NCBI RefSeq assembly: GCF_002845275.2
Contig: NZ_CP088149.1
Location: forward strand, 3,530,501 to 3,594,500
Source: Pseudomonas sp. S06B 330
Lineage (GTDB): Bacteria; Pseudomonadota; Gammaproteobacteria; Pseudomonadales; Pseudomonadaceae
DNA: 64,000 nt
Reading direction: 5' to 3'
The notes under the pieces were generated by a model that was given only the letters and a program-made list of their open reading frames with translations, had not been told where the DNA came from and ran no database searches. A program made the translations under genes and the position numbers. Numbering within the stretch: position 1 is the stretch's first letter; each line of letters opens with the position of its first letter. This document shows positions 34,876-44,258 of the stretch, piece after piece.

Positions 34876-35373
34876 TCAAGCCTGACCGTGGGCCTTGTGC
34901 TTGAGTTTCTCGGTGTCGACCCGCACGAACACCGAGTCGGCGGTCACGGTCAGCACATCGCCGGCCCAGACCTCGCAGATCACCCGACTCTTGCGCCCCA
35001 CCTCGCCTTCGACCCGGGCTTTGAGCACCAGCTCAACGCCCATGGGCGTGGGTTTTAGGTAAGTCAGGTTGAGCTGGCCGGTGACGCAGTCGATGCGTGG
35101 CAGGCTCCCCGGCTCACGCCCTTCGGCGCGGTAGTGATAGGCCATGGCTGTCCAGTTGGAATGGCAATCGACCAACATGGCCAACAGACCGCCATAGACC
35201 AGCCCCGGCCAACCGAGAAAGGTGCTGTCGGGTGAGTGCCGGCAGACCAGGTGCACAGCATCCTCGTCCCAATAGCTTTTTACGTGCAGGCCACTGGAAT
35301 GAGAGCAGCCGCAGCCATAGCAGACGCCTTCGGGCGCGGCCAGTTCCTGAAGGGAAAGCAGGTGATCGTTCAT
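34876..35373 (-). CDS. Hotdog-fold thioesterase (PaaI family)
   Basis: A 165-residue predicted acyl-CoA thioesterase. The N-terminal CYGCGCSHSSGLHVKSYW and the hotdog core WPGLVYGGLLAMLVDCHSNW match the PaaI/YiiD-type branch. The CYGCG cluster occurs in some members and may bind metal or be structural. It is convergent with the peptidase gene. Substrate unknown. Confidence 0.84.
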   Translation of the reverse strand: MNDHLLSLQELAAPEGVCYGCGCSHSSGLHVKSYWDEDAVHLVCRHSPDSTFLGWPGLVYGGLLAMLVDCHSNWTAMAYHYRAEGREPGSLPRIDCVTGQLNLTYLKPTPMGVELVLKARVEGEVGRKSRVICEVWAGDVLTVTADSVFVRVDTEKLKHKAHGQA

Positions 35374-35434
35374 AAGCTTCCTGGTTGTCTGTGTTAGAGG
35401 GAAAGCGTTGCCGATAGTACCGCTGTGTCACGCA

Positions 35435-35461
35435 AAAGCCCATGAACAGGTCATGGGCTTT
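35435..35461 (-). terminator. Intrinsic terminator downstream of gabP
   Basis: AAAGCCCATGA acagg TCATGGGCTTT is a perfect 11-bp stem, with A/T ends on both sides. It lies 21 bp after the gabP stop and also 60 bp upstream of the thioesterase start on the same strand, insulating the two. Confidence 0.8.
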
Positions 35462-35481
35462 GTTCAGTGCACGGGACTGGC

Positions 35482-36894
35482 CTAGGTACCTTTAACTGGC
35501 GCCATTGGCTGCTTCGACACGCCACCGGCGGCTGATTTTCGCCGGGTCAGCGAGATCAGCAGGATCGCCAGGGTCACCCCGGCCGTCATCAGCGTTTCGT
35601 AGCGGTAGGCCGGGCTGATCAGCATGTAGCCCAGCACCGTGACGATCAGGCCGATGACCAGCCAGGTCAGCCAGGGGAACAGCCACATCTTGAACGCCAA
35701 CTCAGTGCCTTCGCGATCATTGATGGCGCGCATACGCAGTTGCGACACGGCGATCACCAGGTACACCAACAGGGCAATGGCGCCGGTGGTCGAGAGCAAA
35801 AAGCCAAAGACCTTGCCAGGGAACACATAATTGACCAGGCAGCCAGCAAACCCTGCAAAGGTCGAAAGAATCACCGCCACCGTCGGCACCCCGTTACCGG
35901 AAATGCGCTTGGTCATCGACAGCGCCTCACCCCGTGAGCCCAGCGAATAGAGCATCCGCGAGGCCGTGTACAGCCCCGAGTTCATGCAACTGGTCACCGC
36001 CACCAGTACCACCAGGTCGACCAACAACTTGGCCCCCGGCACGTTCAGCACTTCTAGCACCCGCTGGAACGAACCCACGCTTTTGAGCCCCGGATCGTTC
36101 CAGGCCACCAGCGAAACGATGAAGAAGATCGAGACGATATAGAAGATGGCGATGCGGTAGACCACCAGGTTAGTGGCCTTGCGAATCTTCTCCTTGGGGT
36201 TGGCGGTTTCGTCGGCGGCAATGGTGACAATTTCTGCGCCGAAGAACGAGAAGATGGTGACCAGCACGCCACCGAGCACCGCGCCAAAGCCGTTGGGCAT
36301 GAAGCCGCCATTGGCCCACAACTGGCTGACCCCGGAAGTCTGCTGTGCCAGTGGCCAGACGCCAAACACCGCCAGGCTGCAGACGACAATGAAGGCGACG
36401 ATTGCCACCACCTTGATCAGAGCGAACCAATACTCAAACTCACCGAAGTTCTTCACGCTGATCAGGTTGGTGCACGACAGCACGACCATGATCAGAAAGG
36501 CAAACAGCCAGGACGGTACTGTCGGAAAATAGGCATGAAGAATATCGGCCCCGGCTATCGCTTCGACCGGAATGATCAGCACCCAGAACCACCAATACAA
36601 CCAACCGATGGTAAAGCCGGCCCAAGGGCCGATGGCTTGGCTGGCGTAGGTGGAGAACGAGCCGCTGTTGGGATTGGCAATGGCCATTTCACCGAGCATA
36701 CGCATCACCAGCAGCACCAGCAGGCCGGTCATTGCATAGGAGATAAGAATGGCCGGCCCGGCTGTGGCGATGGCGGTAGATGAGCCAATAAACAAGCCGG
36801 CACCGATGATGCCGGCAATGGAAATCATCGACACCTGACGGGATGTCAAGCCGTGTTGTAGCGAACGCTGTTTCTTTTGTTGTAGCGATGCCAT
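35482..36894 (-). CDS. gabP: GABA permease (APC family)
   Basis: A 470-residue amino acid/proton symporter of the APC superfamily. The signature GLTSRQVSMISIAGIIGAGL is at the N-terminus, with SFFGAEIVTIAADETANPKE near residue 235 as in GabP and AnsP-type carriers. About 12 helices. It imports 4-aminobutyrate or a related omega-amino acid for the divergent aminotransferase. The ATG at 36894 follows GAGGG. The ~495-bp space between the two genes holds the shared promoter region. Confidence 0.88.
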   Translation of the reverse strand: MASLQQKKQRSLQHGLTSRQVSMISIAGIIGAGLFIGSSTAIATAGPAILISYAMTGLLVLLVMRMLGEMAIANPNSGSFSTYASQAIGPWAGFTIGWLYWWFWVLIIPVEAIAGADILHAYFPTVPSWLFAFLIMVVLSCTNLISVKNFGEFEYWFALIKVVAIVAFIVVCSLAVFGVWPLAQQTSGVSQLWANGGFMPNGFGAVLGGVLVTIFSFFGAEIVTIAADETANPKEKIRKATNLVVYRIAIFYIVSIFFIVSLVAWNDPGLKSVGSFQRVLEVLNVPGAKLLVDLVVLVAVTSCMNSGLYTASRMLYSLGSRGEALSMTKRISGNGVPTVAVILSTFAGFAGCLVNYVFPGKVFGFLLSTTGAIALLVYLVIAVSQLRMRAINDREGTELAFKMWLFPWLTWLVIGLIVTVLGYMLISPAYRYETLMTAGVTLAILLISLTRRKSAAGGVSKQPMAPVKGT

Positions 36895-37141
36895 GTTCAA
36901 CCCTCAACTGGGTATGCCGCTGCACAACGTGCGCAGCCGACAGGGTTAGAGCAGTAGTTGTTATTAGTGGTGGTGACGGTTGTTGTTGTCGGCGGCCCGC
37001 CCCAAGCCGAAATAAGTACCCTCCTGTGCACAGGTGACACGCTGTGATTAATAAACGTTCGCGCGGCGAACAGTCATCAATTAGTTGCCCTGACAGCGCT
37101 GTTTTGGCTACTGATAATTTCAGTTGAAATCCTTGATGTGA

Positions 37142-37166
37142 GTCAGTTTTAATCCAGTTCACTGAC
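37142..37166. promoter_or_regulatory. Candidate operator dyad between gabP and the aminotransferase
   Basis: GTCAGT and ACTGAC are inverted arms 13 bp apart (37142-37166), and the surrounding GTGA and TCAC lengthen the dyad on both sides. The 495-bp gene-free space 36895-37389 is AT-richer than its flanks and holds no other ORF. No regulator is next to the pair. The assignment is only by symmetry. Confidence 0.35.
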
Positions 37167-37389
37167 GTTCACAAACGACCTTTTAGAAGCACATAATTCC
37201 CTGACGGAATGACCTCAGGCTTTTTGTGGCTTTCACGTCGTCCAAGGAAAGGATCAACCGTCCTGTCCAACGTGCAGCAGCCAGTCGCACATTCAGAATT
37301 GCAGGAATGACAGCAATCGATTATTTCGTTTGCGCTCGCCGCCACTGTGCCGTTTATATACCGGCATAACTTGCAGAGGCCGCGTGCAC

Positions 37390-38640
37390 ATGAGCCACGA
37401 ACATATCAGTCAGTCCATCTCCGTAGTTCACCCCATAACACTGTCCCACGGTAAAAATGCGGAAGTGTGGGATACGCAGGGCAAACGCTATATTGATTTT
37501 GTTGGCGGTATTGGCGTATTGAACCTGGGCCATTGCAATCAGCAGATTGTCGCCGCGATCCAACAACAGGCCACACGCCTGACGCACTACGCATTCAATG
37601 CCGCCGGGCACGAACCCTACATCGACCTGATGAAGCGCCTGACAGCGTTTGTGCCGGTTTCCTACCCACTGAGCGGGATGCTCACCAACAGTGGTGCCGA
37701 AGCGGCGGAAAATGCCCTGAAGATTGCCCGTGGCGCCACCGGCAGAACCGCGGTCATCGCCTTTGACGGCGGCTTTCATGGCCGTACCCTGGCCACCCTG
37801 AACCTCAATGGCAAGGTCGCGCCGTACAAGCAGCGGGTCGGGGTATTGCCCGGCCCGGTCTATCACCTGCCCTACCCAAGTGTCGATACCGGGGTCAGTA
37901 GTGATCAGGCTGTGACGGCCCTGGAACGCCTGTTCAGCGTCGAAATCGATGCCAATGAGGTGGCGGCGGTGATCTTCGAACCCGTCCAGGGCGAAGCGGG
38001 CTTCCTGGCCATGGACCCGGCCTTTGCCCTCGCACTGCGCAGCGTTTGCGATGCCCATGGCATCCTGATCATTGCCGACGAAATCCAGTCGGGGTTCGGT
38101 CGCACCGGCCAGCGCTTTGCCTTCCCACGCTTGGGTATCGAACCGGACCTGCTGCTGGTAGCCAAGAGCATTGCTGGCGGCATGCCGTTGGGCGCAGTCC
38201 TCGGGCGCAAGGCCCTGCTCGACAACTTGCCCAAAGGCGGCCTCGGCGGTACCTATTCAGGTAACCCAATGGCCTGTGCAGCGGCCCTGGCGACGCTTGA
38301 GCAAATGACCGATGCCAACCTTGCCACCTGGGGTGAGCTGCAGGAAACGGCCATTGTCAGCCGCTACCAGCGCTGGCAGGCTCAGCAGCTTTCACCCTAC
38401 CTGGGGCGCCTCACCGGCACCGGCGCCATGCGCGGCATTGAACTGGTCGACGTCAACGGCGCACCGGCGCCCGCACAGCTGGCGCAATTGCTCCAAACGG
38501 CAAGGGATGCCGGGTTGCTGCTGATGCCCAGTGGCAAGGCGCGGCACATCATCCGCCTGCTGGCACCGCTGACCATCGAAGCTGACGTACTCAACGAGGG
38601 CCTGGATATTCTTGAGAGTTGTCTGGCCCGACTGCATTGA
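37390..38640 (+). CDS. 4-aminobutyrate/omega-amino-acid aminotransferase
   Basis: A 416-residue class III PLP aminotransferase that converts GABA or a similar omega-amino acid to its semialdehyde. The catalytic Lys lies in LLLVAKSIAGGMPLGAV near residue 259. The PLP-phosphate stretch MLTNSGAEAAENALKIAR, FDGGFHGRTLATL and ADEIQSGFGRTG are all intact. It is divergent from the GABA permease, implying a joint uptake-transamination unit; a semialdehyde dehydrogenase is not adjacent. The ATG at 37390 is the second in the frame. Paralogues such as putrescine or 5-aminovalerate transaminase cannot be excluded. Confidence 0.88.
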   Translation: MSHEHISQSISVVHPITLSHGKNAEVWDTQGKRYIDFVGGIGVLNLGHCNQQIVAAIQQQATRLTHYAFNAAGHEPYIDLMKRLTAFVPVSYPLSGMLTNSGAEAAENALKIARGATGRTAVIAFDGGFHGRTLATLNLNGKVAPYKQRVGVLPGPVYHLPYPSVDTGVSSDQAVTALERLFSVEIDANEVAAVIFEPVQGEAGFLAMDPAFALALRSVCDAHGILIIADEIQSGFGRTGQRFAFPRLGIEPDLLLVAKSIAGGMPLGAVLGRKALLDNLPKGGLGGTYSGNPMACAAALATLEQMTDANLATWGELQETAIVSRYQRWQAQQLSPYLGRLTGTGAMRGIELVDVNGAPAPAQLAQLLQTARDAGLLLMPSGKARHIIRLLAPLTIEADVLNEGLDILESCLARLH

Positions 38641-38698
38641 CCTGACGCCAGCGAGGGCCAATCATTCAGGCAAACGGATGATGTTGCGGGAGACGCTC

Positions 38699-39190
38699 AT
38701 GCTCGAAGGACTGGTCCTCGCGGTGTTGATTGGCCTCACCGCCACAGCCCTGGCCGACCTGTGGACGCTGTTTCAACAGCGCGTACTGGGTACACCCGGG
38801 CCGAACTGGGCTATGGTCGGTCGCTGGGTCGGGCATATGCAACGCGGACACTTCGTCCACGCCAGCATCGCCAAGGCTCAGGCCCTACCGGGAGAGCGGG
38901 TACTGGGTTGGTCCATGCACTACGCCATCGGTATTGTCTTTGCTGCGCTACTGCTGGCACTCAATGGCGTGGAGTGGGTGCGTCAGCCGACCCTGCTACC
39001 CGCCCTGGCGCTGGGAATAGCCACGGTACTGGCGCCCTTCTTGATCATGCAACCCGGCATGGGTGCAGGCCTTGCCGCGTCGAAAACGCCAAACCCTCCC
39101 GCCGCACGCGCCCGCAGTTTGCTAGCCCATATCGTCTTCGGCATTGCCTTGTACCTGGCGGGCTTGCTGTGGTCGGCGGTGCTGGCCTGA
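38699..39190 (+). CDS. DUF2938 membrane protein
   Basis: A 163-residue inner-membrane protein with four hydrophobic segments (LVLAVLIGLTATALADLWTL, YAIGIVFAALLLALNG, LLPALALGIATVLAPFLI, HIVFGIALYLAGLLWSAVLA). The stretch FLIMQPGMGAGLAASKTPNP is typical of DUF2938, whose role is unknown. The ATG at 38699 has GGGAG six bases upstream. It starts about 60 bp after the aminotransferase stop. Confidence 0.8.
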   Translation: MLEGLVLAVLIGLTATALADLWTLFQQRVLGTPGPNWAMVGRWVGHMQRGHFVHASIAKAQALPGERVLGWSMHYAIGIVFAALLLALNGVEWVRQPTLLPALALGIATVLAPFLIMQPGMGAGLAASKTPNPPAARARSLLAHIVFGIALYLAGLLWSAVLA

Positions 39191-39210
39191 GGGCGATAAG
39201 CGCGTAGACG

Positions 39211-39498
39211 TTACAGGCCAAGTTCCTGCGGGGTGAGCATGTCACATTCAAAGGCAATCCAACCGCCTTCAAGTTCGGCGTGACCATTGACGATCGGGCC
39301 GTAGTAGCTCAGGCCGTTGTCCAGGGTCACACAGATGTGCGTGGGTTTGTCCGGTGCGGCCAGGGCGCCGACAAAATGGACTTTCTTCAGGGTGTCAGTG
39401 ACGGCCTCAAGCCCGATCCGAATCGCGACGTTTTCCACCGCTTCGACGTCATCGTGCAGATCGTCGCTGACGGTCACGGTGGCTGTGTAGTTGTACAT
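39211..39498 (-). CDS. Hypothetical acidic protein
   Basis: A 95-residue acidic, probably cytoplasmic protein (MYNYTATVTVSDDLHDDVEA at the start). It looks like an alpha/beta fold with two hydrophobic strands (KKVHFVGALAA, HICVTLDNGL). No motif is recognised. It is convergent with the DUF2938 gene. I give no function. Confidence 0.65.
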   Translation of the reverse strand: MYNYTATVTVSDDLHDDVEAVENVAIRIGLEAVTDTLKKVHFVGALAAPDKPTHICVTLDNGLSYYGPIVNGHAELEGGWIAFECDMLTPQELGL

Positions 39499-39653
39499 GC
39501 TTGAACTCCAACGACGGATAGATCGGCGTCTGCTGACGCACGGGGGCGCCTAGGGTAATGGACTGTCACGGAAAAATCCCGTTCACTTCGACATCCGGCA
39601 ATCGCAAAGACTGGTATTGTGCGCCCCCGCCAAGACAATTCAGGGAAACCACA

Positions 39654-40085
39654 TTGACCGCTGAACAACACCTGACCTCGGACCTGTTCGAAGTCGACAA
39701 GCGCCTGGGCCTCAAGCCTGTGGTGGATTTCAACGCCTACCTGGAAAAGGCTTTTGGCGACGGCCCCTGCCGTTGCAGTCGCTGCCTGGCGGGCGCTGGC
39801 GATGAATCAGGCTACGAGCACGCACATACCTTCGAGCTGCAAGGCCAGAAAGTACACCGGCGCTTTGCTACAACCGCCGGCAGTGACGTATTGATGGTAT
39901 TGAAAAAGGCCTGGCTGTCGTACACCAAAGCCGAACTGCAACCGTTGGGCGCACTTGACCTCGATACCCTGCGCGCCTTTGTCGAGCCTCAATTGCACAA
40001 GCGCCTGCTGCCGTTGCTGCTGGCCAGCGGCTTGGTCCGCGAGGTGGATGGCCAGCTGATGTTGCAAGCCCAGGCTGGCGACTAA
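39654..40085 (+). CDS. Hypothetical cysteine-containing protein
   Basis: A 143-residue protein from a TTG with AGGGAA upstream. Its N-terminal half has a CRCSRC cluster (DGPCRCSRCLAGAGDESGYE), which could bind a metal. The C-terminal half reads TLRAFVEPQLHKRLLPLLLA then SGLVREVDG, winged-helix-like. I do not recognise a family. It lies in front of a REPIN. Confidence 0.6.
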   Translation: MTAEQHLTSDLFEVDKRLGLKPVVDFNAYLEKAFGDGPCRCSRCLAGAGDESGYEHAHTFELQGQKVHRRFATTAGSDVLMVLKKAWLSYTKAELQPLGALDLDTLRAFVEPQLHKRLLPLLLASGLVREVDGQLMLQAQAGD

Positions 40086-40126
40086 GTAGCGACGCGCCAC
40101 CGAGCCTGTGTCAGCGGTTGCGTGCT

Positions 40127-40264
40127 GTAGCCGCTGCCGAGGCACGAGGCTGCGATCAACTGCTGAGCAGTCGCAATTCGGGCACTGCATTGGACCTGGC
40201 GAATCGCGGTGGCCAGGTGTTGCGGCCGTTTCACGCCCGATCGCAGCCTTGCGGCAGCGGCTAC
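40127..40264. repeat. REPIN of the second REP family
   Basis: GTAGCCGCTGCCGA at 40127 and, in inverted complement, GATCGCAGCCTTGCGGCAGC at 40239-40258 ending GGCTAC (40259-40264) make an imperfect pair around a 90-bp loop. The same core occurs at 48786-48813. This is a second REP family, distinct from the CGCTGGCAAG type near 14.7 kb. It sits after the Cys-cluster gene and before the LysR gene. Confidence 0.75.
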
Positions 40265-40280
40265 AAAAGACGTCCCTGGG

Positions 40281-41225
40281 TCAACCACCCACCGCCAAGG
40301 CATACGGCCCTTCGGCCAACTGCTCGCGCAGGAACGCCACACAGCTGCGCACCTTGGCCGAGCTGCTTGAACGCGCCGCCGTCACCGCCCAGACATCCGC
40401 AGGTTGGTGGTACGCCGGCAGCACCCGCACCAACGAACCGTCTTCCAGATTACTGACCACATCCCAGTACGAGGCCATGATGATGCCGTGCCCGTCCAGC
40501 GCCCATTGCCGGACAATATCGCTGTGGTTGGCGGCCATGGGCCCGGTGACCTTGACCGTCTCGGCACCGCCCGGGCCGACCAGGCGCCAGACCCCGAAGC
40601 GATCATCGCGGCTGCGAAACAGCAAACAATCCTGCTGCGCCAACTCCGCCGGCACGCGCACCGGCCCACGCCGCGCCAGGTAGTCGGGCGCGGCCGCCAG
40701 CACCCGTTTGTTCTCGGCAATGCGATGGGCAATCAGGTGCTTTTCCTGCACTTCGCCGACGCGAATATCAATGTCGAAGTTCTCGCCAATCAGGTCCACC
40801 CGACGGTCCATCAACTCCAGCCAGACGTCCAGATTCGGATGGCGCTTGCGCAGCAACGACAGGATCGGCGCCACATGCTCACGGCCCAAACGCAGGCTGG
40901 TGCTGATGCGCAAGGTGCCCCGTGGTTCGCTGTGCGCCGCAGACAGCGATTCGAACATTGATTCTACGTTCTCGAGAATCTTCTGAGCCCAGATAAACGC
41001 TGCCTCGCCATCGCTGGTGATGTTGACCCGTCGTGTGGTGCGGTTGAACAACTTCACCCCCAGAAGCGTCTCCAGGGTGGCGATGCGCTTGCTGACATGC
41101 GCCGGGGACAGGCCAATCTCAGTGGCAGCGGCAATGAAACTGGAACGCCGGGCCACTTCGCAGAACAACTGCAGGTCGCGCAGCAGCGGCTCATTATTCG
41201 CTATTAGCGCATTCTGATTCTTCAT
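40281..41225 (-). CDS. LysR-type regulator of the adjacent catabolic operon
   Basis: A 314-residue LysR protein with an N-terminal winged helix (LQLFCEVARRSSFIAAATEI, SPAHVSKRIATLETLLGVKL) and a C-terminal effector domain. It is divergent from the dehydrogenase/MFS/dehydroquinase operon across 91 bp, the usual position for the regulator of such an operon. An AT-rich block ATTATCTCCCCAACG TTTTTTATTAG may hold a LysR T-N11-A box. The inducer could be quinate or shikimate, by inference only. Confidence 0.88.
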   Translation of the reverse strand: MKNQNALIANNEPLLRDLQLFCEVARRSSFIAAATEIGLSPAHVSKRIATLETLLGVKLFNRTTRRVNITSDGEAAFIWAQKILENVESMFESLSAAHSEPRGTLRISTSLRLGREHVAPILSLLRKRHPNLDVWLELMDRRVDLIGENFDIDIRVGEVQEKHLIAHRIAENKRVLAAAPDYLARRGPVRVPAELAQQDCLLFRSRDDRFGVWRLVGPGGAETVKVTGPMAANHSDIVRQWALDGHGIIMASYWDVVSNLEDGSLVRVLPAYHQPADVWAVTAARSSSSAKVRSCVAFLREQLAEGPYALAVGG

Positions 41226-41316
41226 TCAGGCCGATTATCTCCCCAACGTTTTTTATTAGCCTCTCACAAAACCGCCGTCGCGGTCTGCCTTGCCCTACAA
41301 GAACAATGAGAGCGCC

Positions 41317-42369
41317 ATGACTACCCTACGCATCGCCGTCGCCGGTGCCGGCCTGATCGGCCGTCGTCACATCGAACTGATCCAGGCCAACACCACGTGC
41401 CAGCTGTGCGCGCTGGTTGATCCGGCTCCGGCTGCAGCAGCGCTTGCCGCAGCCGCCGGAGTGCCGCTGTATCCCTCGTTGCAACAGCTGTTCGCTGAGC
41501 AACGCCCGGACGGGGTCATTCTTGCCACCCCCAATGCCCTGCATGTGGAAGGCGCGTTGGCCTGTGTTGAGCAAGGCGTCGCCGCACTGATCGAAAAACC
41601 GGTGGCCCATAGCCTGGCAGAGGGCAAGCGCCTGCTGGCCATTGCCGAGCAATGCGGGGCAAAGCTGCTGGTCGGCCACCATCGGGCACACAGCGCCATT
41701 CTCGACAAAGCCCGCGAGGTGATCGCCGAAGGCCTGCTCGGCAACCTGGTGGCGGTAATGGGCAGTGCGCTGTTCTACAAGCCCGATGACTACTTCGATG
41801 CCGCACCATGGCGGCGCCAAGCCGGTGGCGGGCCGGTGCTGATCAACATGATCCACGAGATCGGCAACCTGCGTTCGCTGTGCGGTGAAATCGTTGCCGT
41901 GCAAGCCCAGGCGTCCAACGCCACCCGTGGCTTTGCCGTGGAAGACAGCGTGGCCATCAGCCTGCGCTTTGCCAGTGGTGCACTCGGTACCTTCCTGCTC
42001 TCGGACAGCGCTGCCTGCGCCCGCAGTTGGGAACAGACCGCACGGGAAAACCTCGATTACCCAAGCTATGCCGACGAAGACTGCTACGTCATCGCCGGCA
42101 CACGCGGCTCGCTGTCGATTCCGACCATGCGCCTGAAGTACTACGAACGCAGCGAGGAGCGCTCCTGGTGGAAGCCCTTCAACACTGCCGTCGCGCCGCT
42201 GGAACACGTCGACCCTTTGCAACGCCAGTTGGCGCATTTCTGTCAGGTAATCCGCGACCAAGCCCAACCACTGGTCACGGTCCGTGATGGTCTGCGCAAC
42301 CTGCAGATCGTCGAAGCCATCCGCCAGGCCGCCGACAGCGGCCAGATCGTCCTCACCGACTCGCTGTGA
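41317..42369 (+). CDS. Gfo/Idh/MocA oxidoreductase (first)
   Basis: A 350-residue NAD(P)-dependent dehydrogenase. The Rossmann motif GAGLIGRRHIE (residues 10-20), the EKPVAHS motif with the catalytic Lys near 96 and HEIGNLRSLCGEI near 181 fit this family, which oxidises sugar-like or cyclitol hydroxyls. It is the first gene of a four-gene operon with a shikimate-type MFS and type II dehydroquinase. It could oxidise quinate, shikimate or a related cyclitol, but this is inference. ATG at 41317 follows GAGAG. Confidence 0.86.
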   Translation: MTTLRIAVAGAGLIGRRHIELIQANTTCQLCALVDPAPAAAALAAAAGVPLYPSLQQLFAEQRPDGVILATPNALHVEGALACVEQGVAALIEKPVAHSLAEGKRLLAIAEQCGAKLLVGHHRAHSAILDKAREVIAEGLLGNLVAVMGSALFYKPDDYFDAAPWRRQAGGGPVLINMIHEIGNLRSLCGEIVAVQAQASNATRGFAVEDSVAISLRFASGALGTFLLSDSAACARSWEQTARENLDYPSYADEDCYVIAGTRGSLSIPTMRLKYYERSEERSWWKPFNTAVAPLEHVDPLQRQLAHFCQVIRDQAQPLVTVRDGLRNLQIVEAIRQAADSGQIVLTDSL

Positions 42370-42411
42370 TACCCGCCGTACCTCCATAACAACAACAAAC
42401 GGAGACACCTC

Positions 42412-43806
42412 ATGGCCAAGCACCCCGAAGGGTTGCATGCGACACAACAAACGAAAAAAGCCACCGCCAGTGGCTGGGTCGGCTCAGCCCTGGAGTACTA
42501 CGACTTCTTTATCTACGCCCAAGCGGCGGCACTGATCTTCCCGCAAATTTTCTTCCCCTCCAGCGATCCGAGCGTGGCAATCATCGCCTCACTGGCCACT
42601 TATGGCGTCGGTTACCTGGCACGCCCGATCGGCGCGTTCGTCCTCGGTCACTGGGGAGACACCCGTGGCCGCAAGCACGTGCTGTTGCTGTGCATGCTGC
42701 TCATGGGCCTGGCCACGTTCGCCGTAGGCCTGCTGCCGACCTACAACCAGATCGGCTACTGGGCACCGGCACTGCTGGTGGTGCTGCGCCTGATCCAAGG
42801 CTTTGCCGTAGCCGGGGAAATCGCCGGCGCCAGTTCTATGATTCTTGAGCATGCACCGCCCGGGCGACGCGGCTTCTTTGCCAGTTTCACCCTACAAGGG
42901 GTACAAGCCGGCCAGGTGCTGGCGGCGGCGATCTTCCTGCCGCTGGCCTATTTCATGCCTGAAGAGGCCTTCAACAGCTGGGGCTGGCGGATTCCGTTCC
43001 TGCTCAGTGCCGCCGTGCTGCTCGCGGCGTTCATCATCCGCCGTGAAGTCGAAGAGCCCCAGGCCTTTACCCGCAAAGTCAGCGGCCAGCTGCGCCAACG
43101 TTCACCGATTCGCGATGCGTTCACGTACAGCTGGCGCGGCATGCTGGTGGTGCTGGGGGTGTCGCTGATGAACGTTATACCGGTGGTAACCACCGTGTTC
43201 GGCGCAGCCTATGCAGTGCAGCCGGCCTACGGCGTGGGCTTCGACAAAAGCGTGTACCTGTGGATTCCAGTGGTCGGCAACATCGTCGCGGTGCTGGTGA
43301 TTCCCTTTGTCGGCAACCTCTCTGACCGCGTCGGTCGGCGACCGCTGATCATCGGCAGCGCGCTGGGTTGCGGCTTGATGTCGTTCCTCTACCTGTACGC
43401 CATCAGCCTGCACAACCTGCCTTTGGCGTTTGCCGCGTCGCTGTTGATGTGGGGGATGATCTACCAGGGCTACAACGCGATTTTCCCCAGCTTCTTTCCT
43501 GAACAGTTCCAGACCCATTACCGGGTTTCGGCCATGGCCATTGCCCAGAACATCGGTTACCTGTTCACCGCCCTGCTCCCAGCACTGTTCACCGCCGTGG
43601 CACCACCGGGCTCGGACAACGTGCCGCTGCTGATTGGCAGCATCACCTGCCTGGTCACCGCGATCTCGGCCGTCGCGGCCTGGAGCGCGCCAGAAACCTA
43701 CCGCACTCCCCTGGACCAGCTCGGCCGCGTTGATGCCGTCGCCCTGGACAAACCCGCCTATGACGCCCTGCGCGCCACCTCACTGAACGGAAACCTGCAT
43801 CCATGA
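42412..43806 (+). CDS. MFS metabolite:H+ symporter (shikimate/alpha-ketoglutarate type)
   Basis: A 464-residue importer of the MHS family. [40 protein letters not shown] and [15 protein letters not shown] are signatures of ShiA/KgtP-type symporters. The best guess for cargo is shikimate, quinate or a related ring acid because the next gene encodes a dehydroquinase. It overlaps the dehydroquinase gene by 4 nt (ATGA). Confidence 0.87.
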   Translation: MAKHPEGLHATQQTKKATASGWVGSALEYYDFFIYAQAAALIFPQIFFPSSDPSVAIIASLATYGVGYLARPIGAFVLGHWGDTRGRKHVLLLCMLLMGLATFAVGLLPTYNQIGYWAPALLVVLRLIQGFAVAGEIAGASSMILEHAPPGRRGFFASFTLQGVQAGQVLAAAIFLPLAYFMPEEAFNSWGWRIPFLLSAAVLLAAFIIRREVEEPQAFTRKVSGQLRQRSPIRDAFTYSWRGMLVVLGVSLMNVIPVVTTVFGAAYAVQPAYGVGFDKSVYLWIPVVGNIVAVLVIPFVGNLSDRVGRRPLIIGSALGCGLMSFLYLYAISLHNLPLAFAASLLMWGMIYQGYNAIFPSFFPEQFQTHYRVSAMAIAQNIGYLFTALLPALFTAVAPPGSDNVPLLIGSITCLVTAISAVAAWSAPETYRTPLDQLGRVDAVALDKPAYDALRATSLNGNLHP

Positions 43807-44258
43807 CCACCCTACTCGTACTCAACGGCCCCAACCTGAACATGCTCGGCCTGCGCCAGCCTGAGGTCTACGGCCGGGAAACCCTGGCCGACGTCCACGG
43901 CCTGTGCCAACAGACCGCCGAGCGCCTGGCGTTGACCCTGGAGTTCCAGCAGACCAATCACGAAGGACAGATGATCGACTGGATTCACCAGGCCCGCGGC
44001 CGCGTTGCCGGCATCGTCATCAACCCAGGGGCCTGGACCCACACCTCAGTGGCGATCCATGACGCACTGATCGCCGCTGAAGTGCCAGTGATCGAAGTGC
44101 ACATTTCCAACGTGCACCGCCGTGAAGCGTTCCGCCACCACTCCTATGTGTCGCTGGTGGCCCAGGCGGTGCTGGCGGGTTTTGGTACCCACGGCTACGT
44201 GCTGGCCATCGAGCACTTCGCCCGTCAATTGCGCACACACCAAGGAGGTAACGCATGA
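43803..44258 (+). CDS. aroQ: Type II 3-dehydroquinate dehydratase
   Basis: A 151-residue type II dehydroquinase that interconverts 3-dehydroquinate and 3-dehydroshikimate. Motifs: [18 protein letters not shown] (catalytic Tyr 23), [29 protein letters not shown] and the lid [20 protein letters not shown] form with catalytic His. Being in an MFS/dehydrogenase operon, not an aromatic biosynthesis site, it is probably a catabolic paralogue (QuiB/AroQ2). It overlaps the genes on both sides by 4 nt. Confidence 0.94.
   Translation: MTTLLVLNGPNLNMLGLRQPEVYGRETLADVHGLCQQTAERLALTLEFQQTNHEGQMIDWIHQARGRVAGIVINPGAWTHTSVAIHDALIAAEVPVIEVHISNVHRREAFRHHSYVSLVAQAVLAGFGTHGYVLAIEHFARQLRTHQGGNA

Noticed and set aside
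42412..44258. Dehydroquinase as the aromatic biosynthesis gene accompanying accB/accC.
   Set aside because: The usual aroQ1-accB-accC neighbourhood is absent, and overlaps tie it to an MFS transporter and dehydrogenases.
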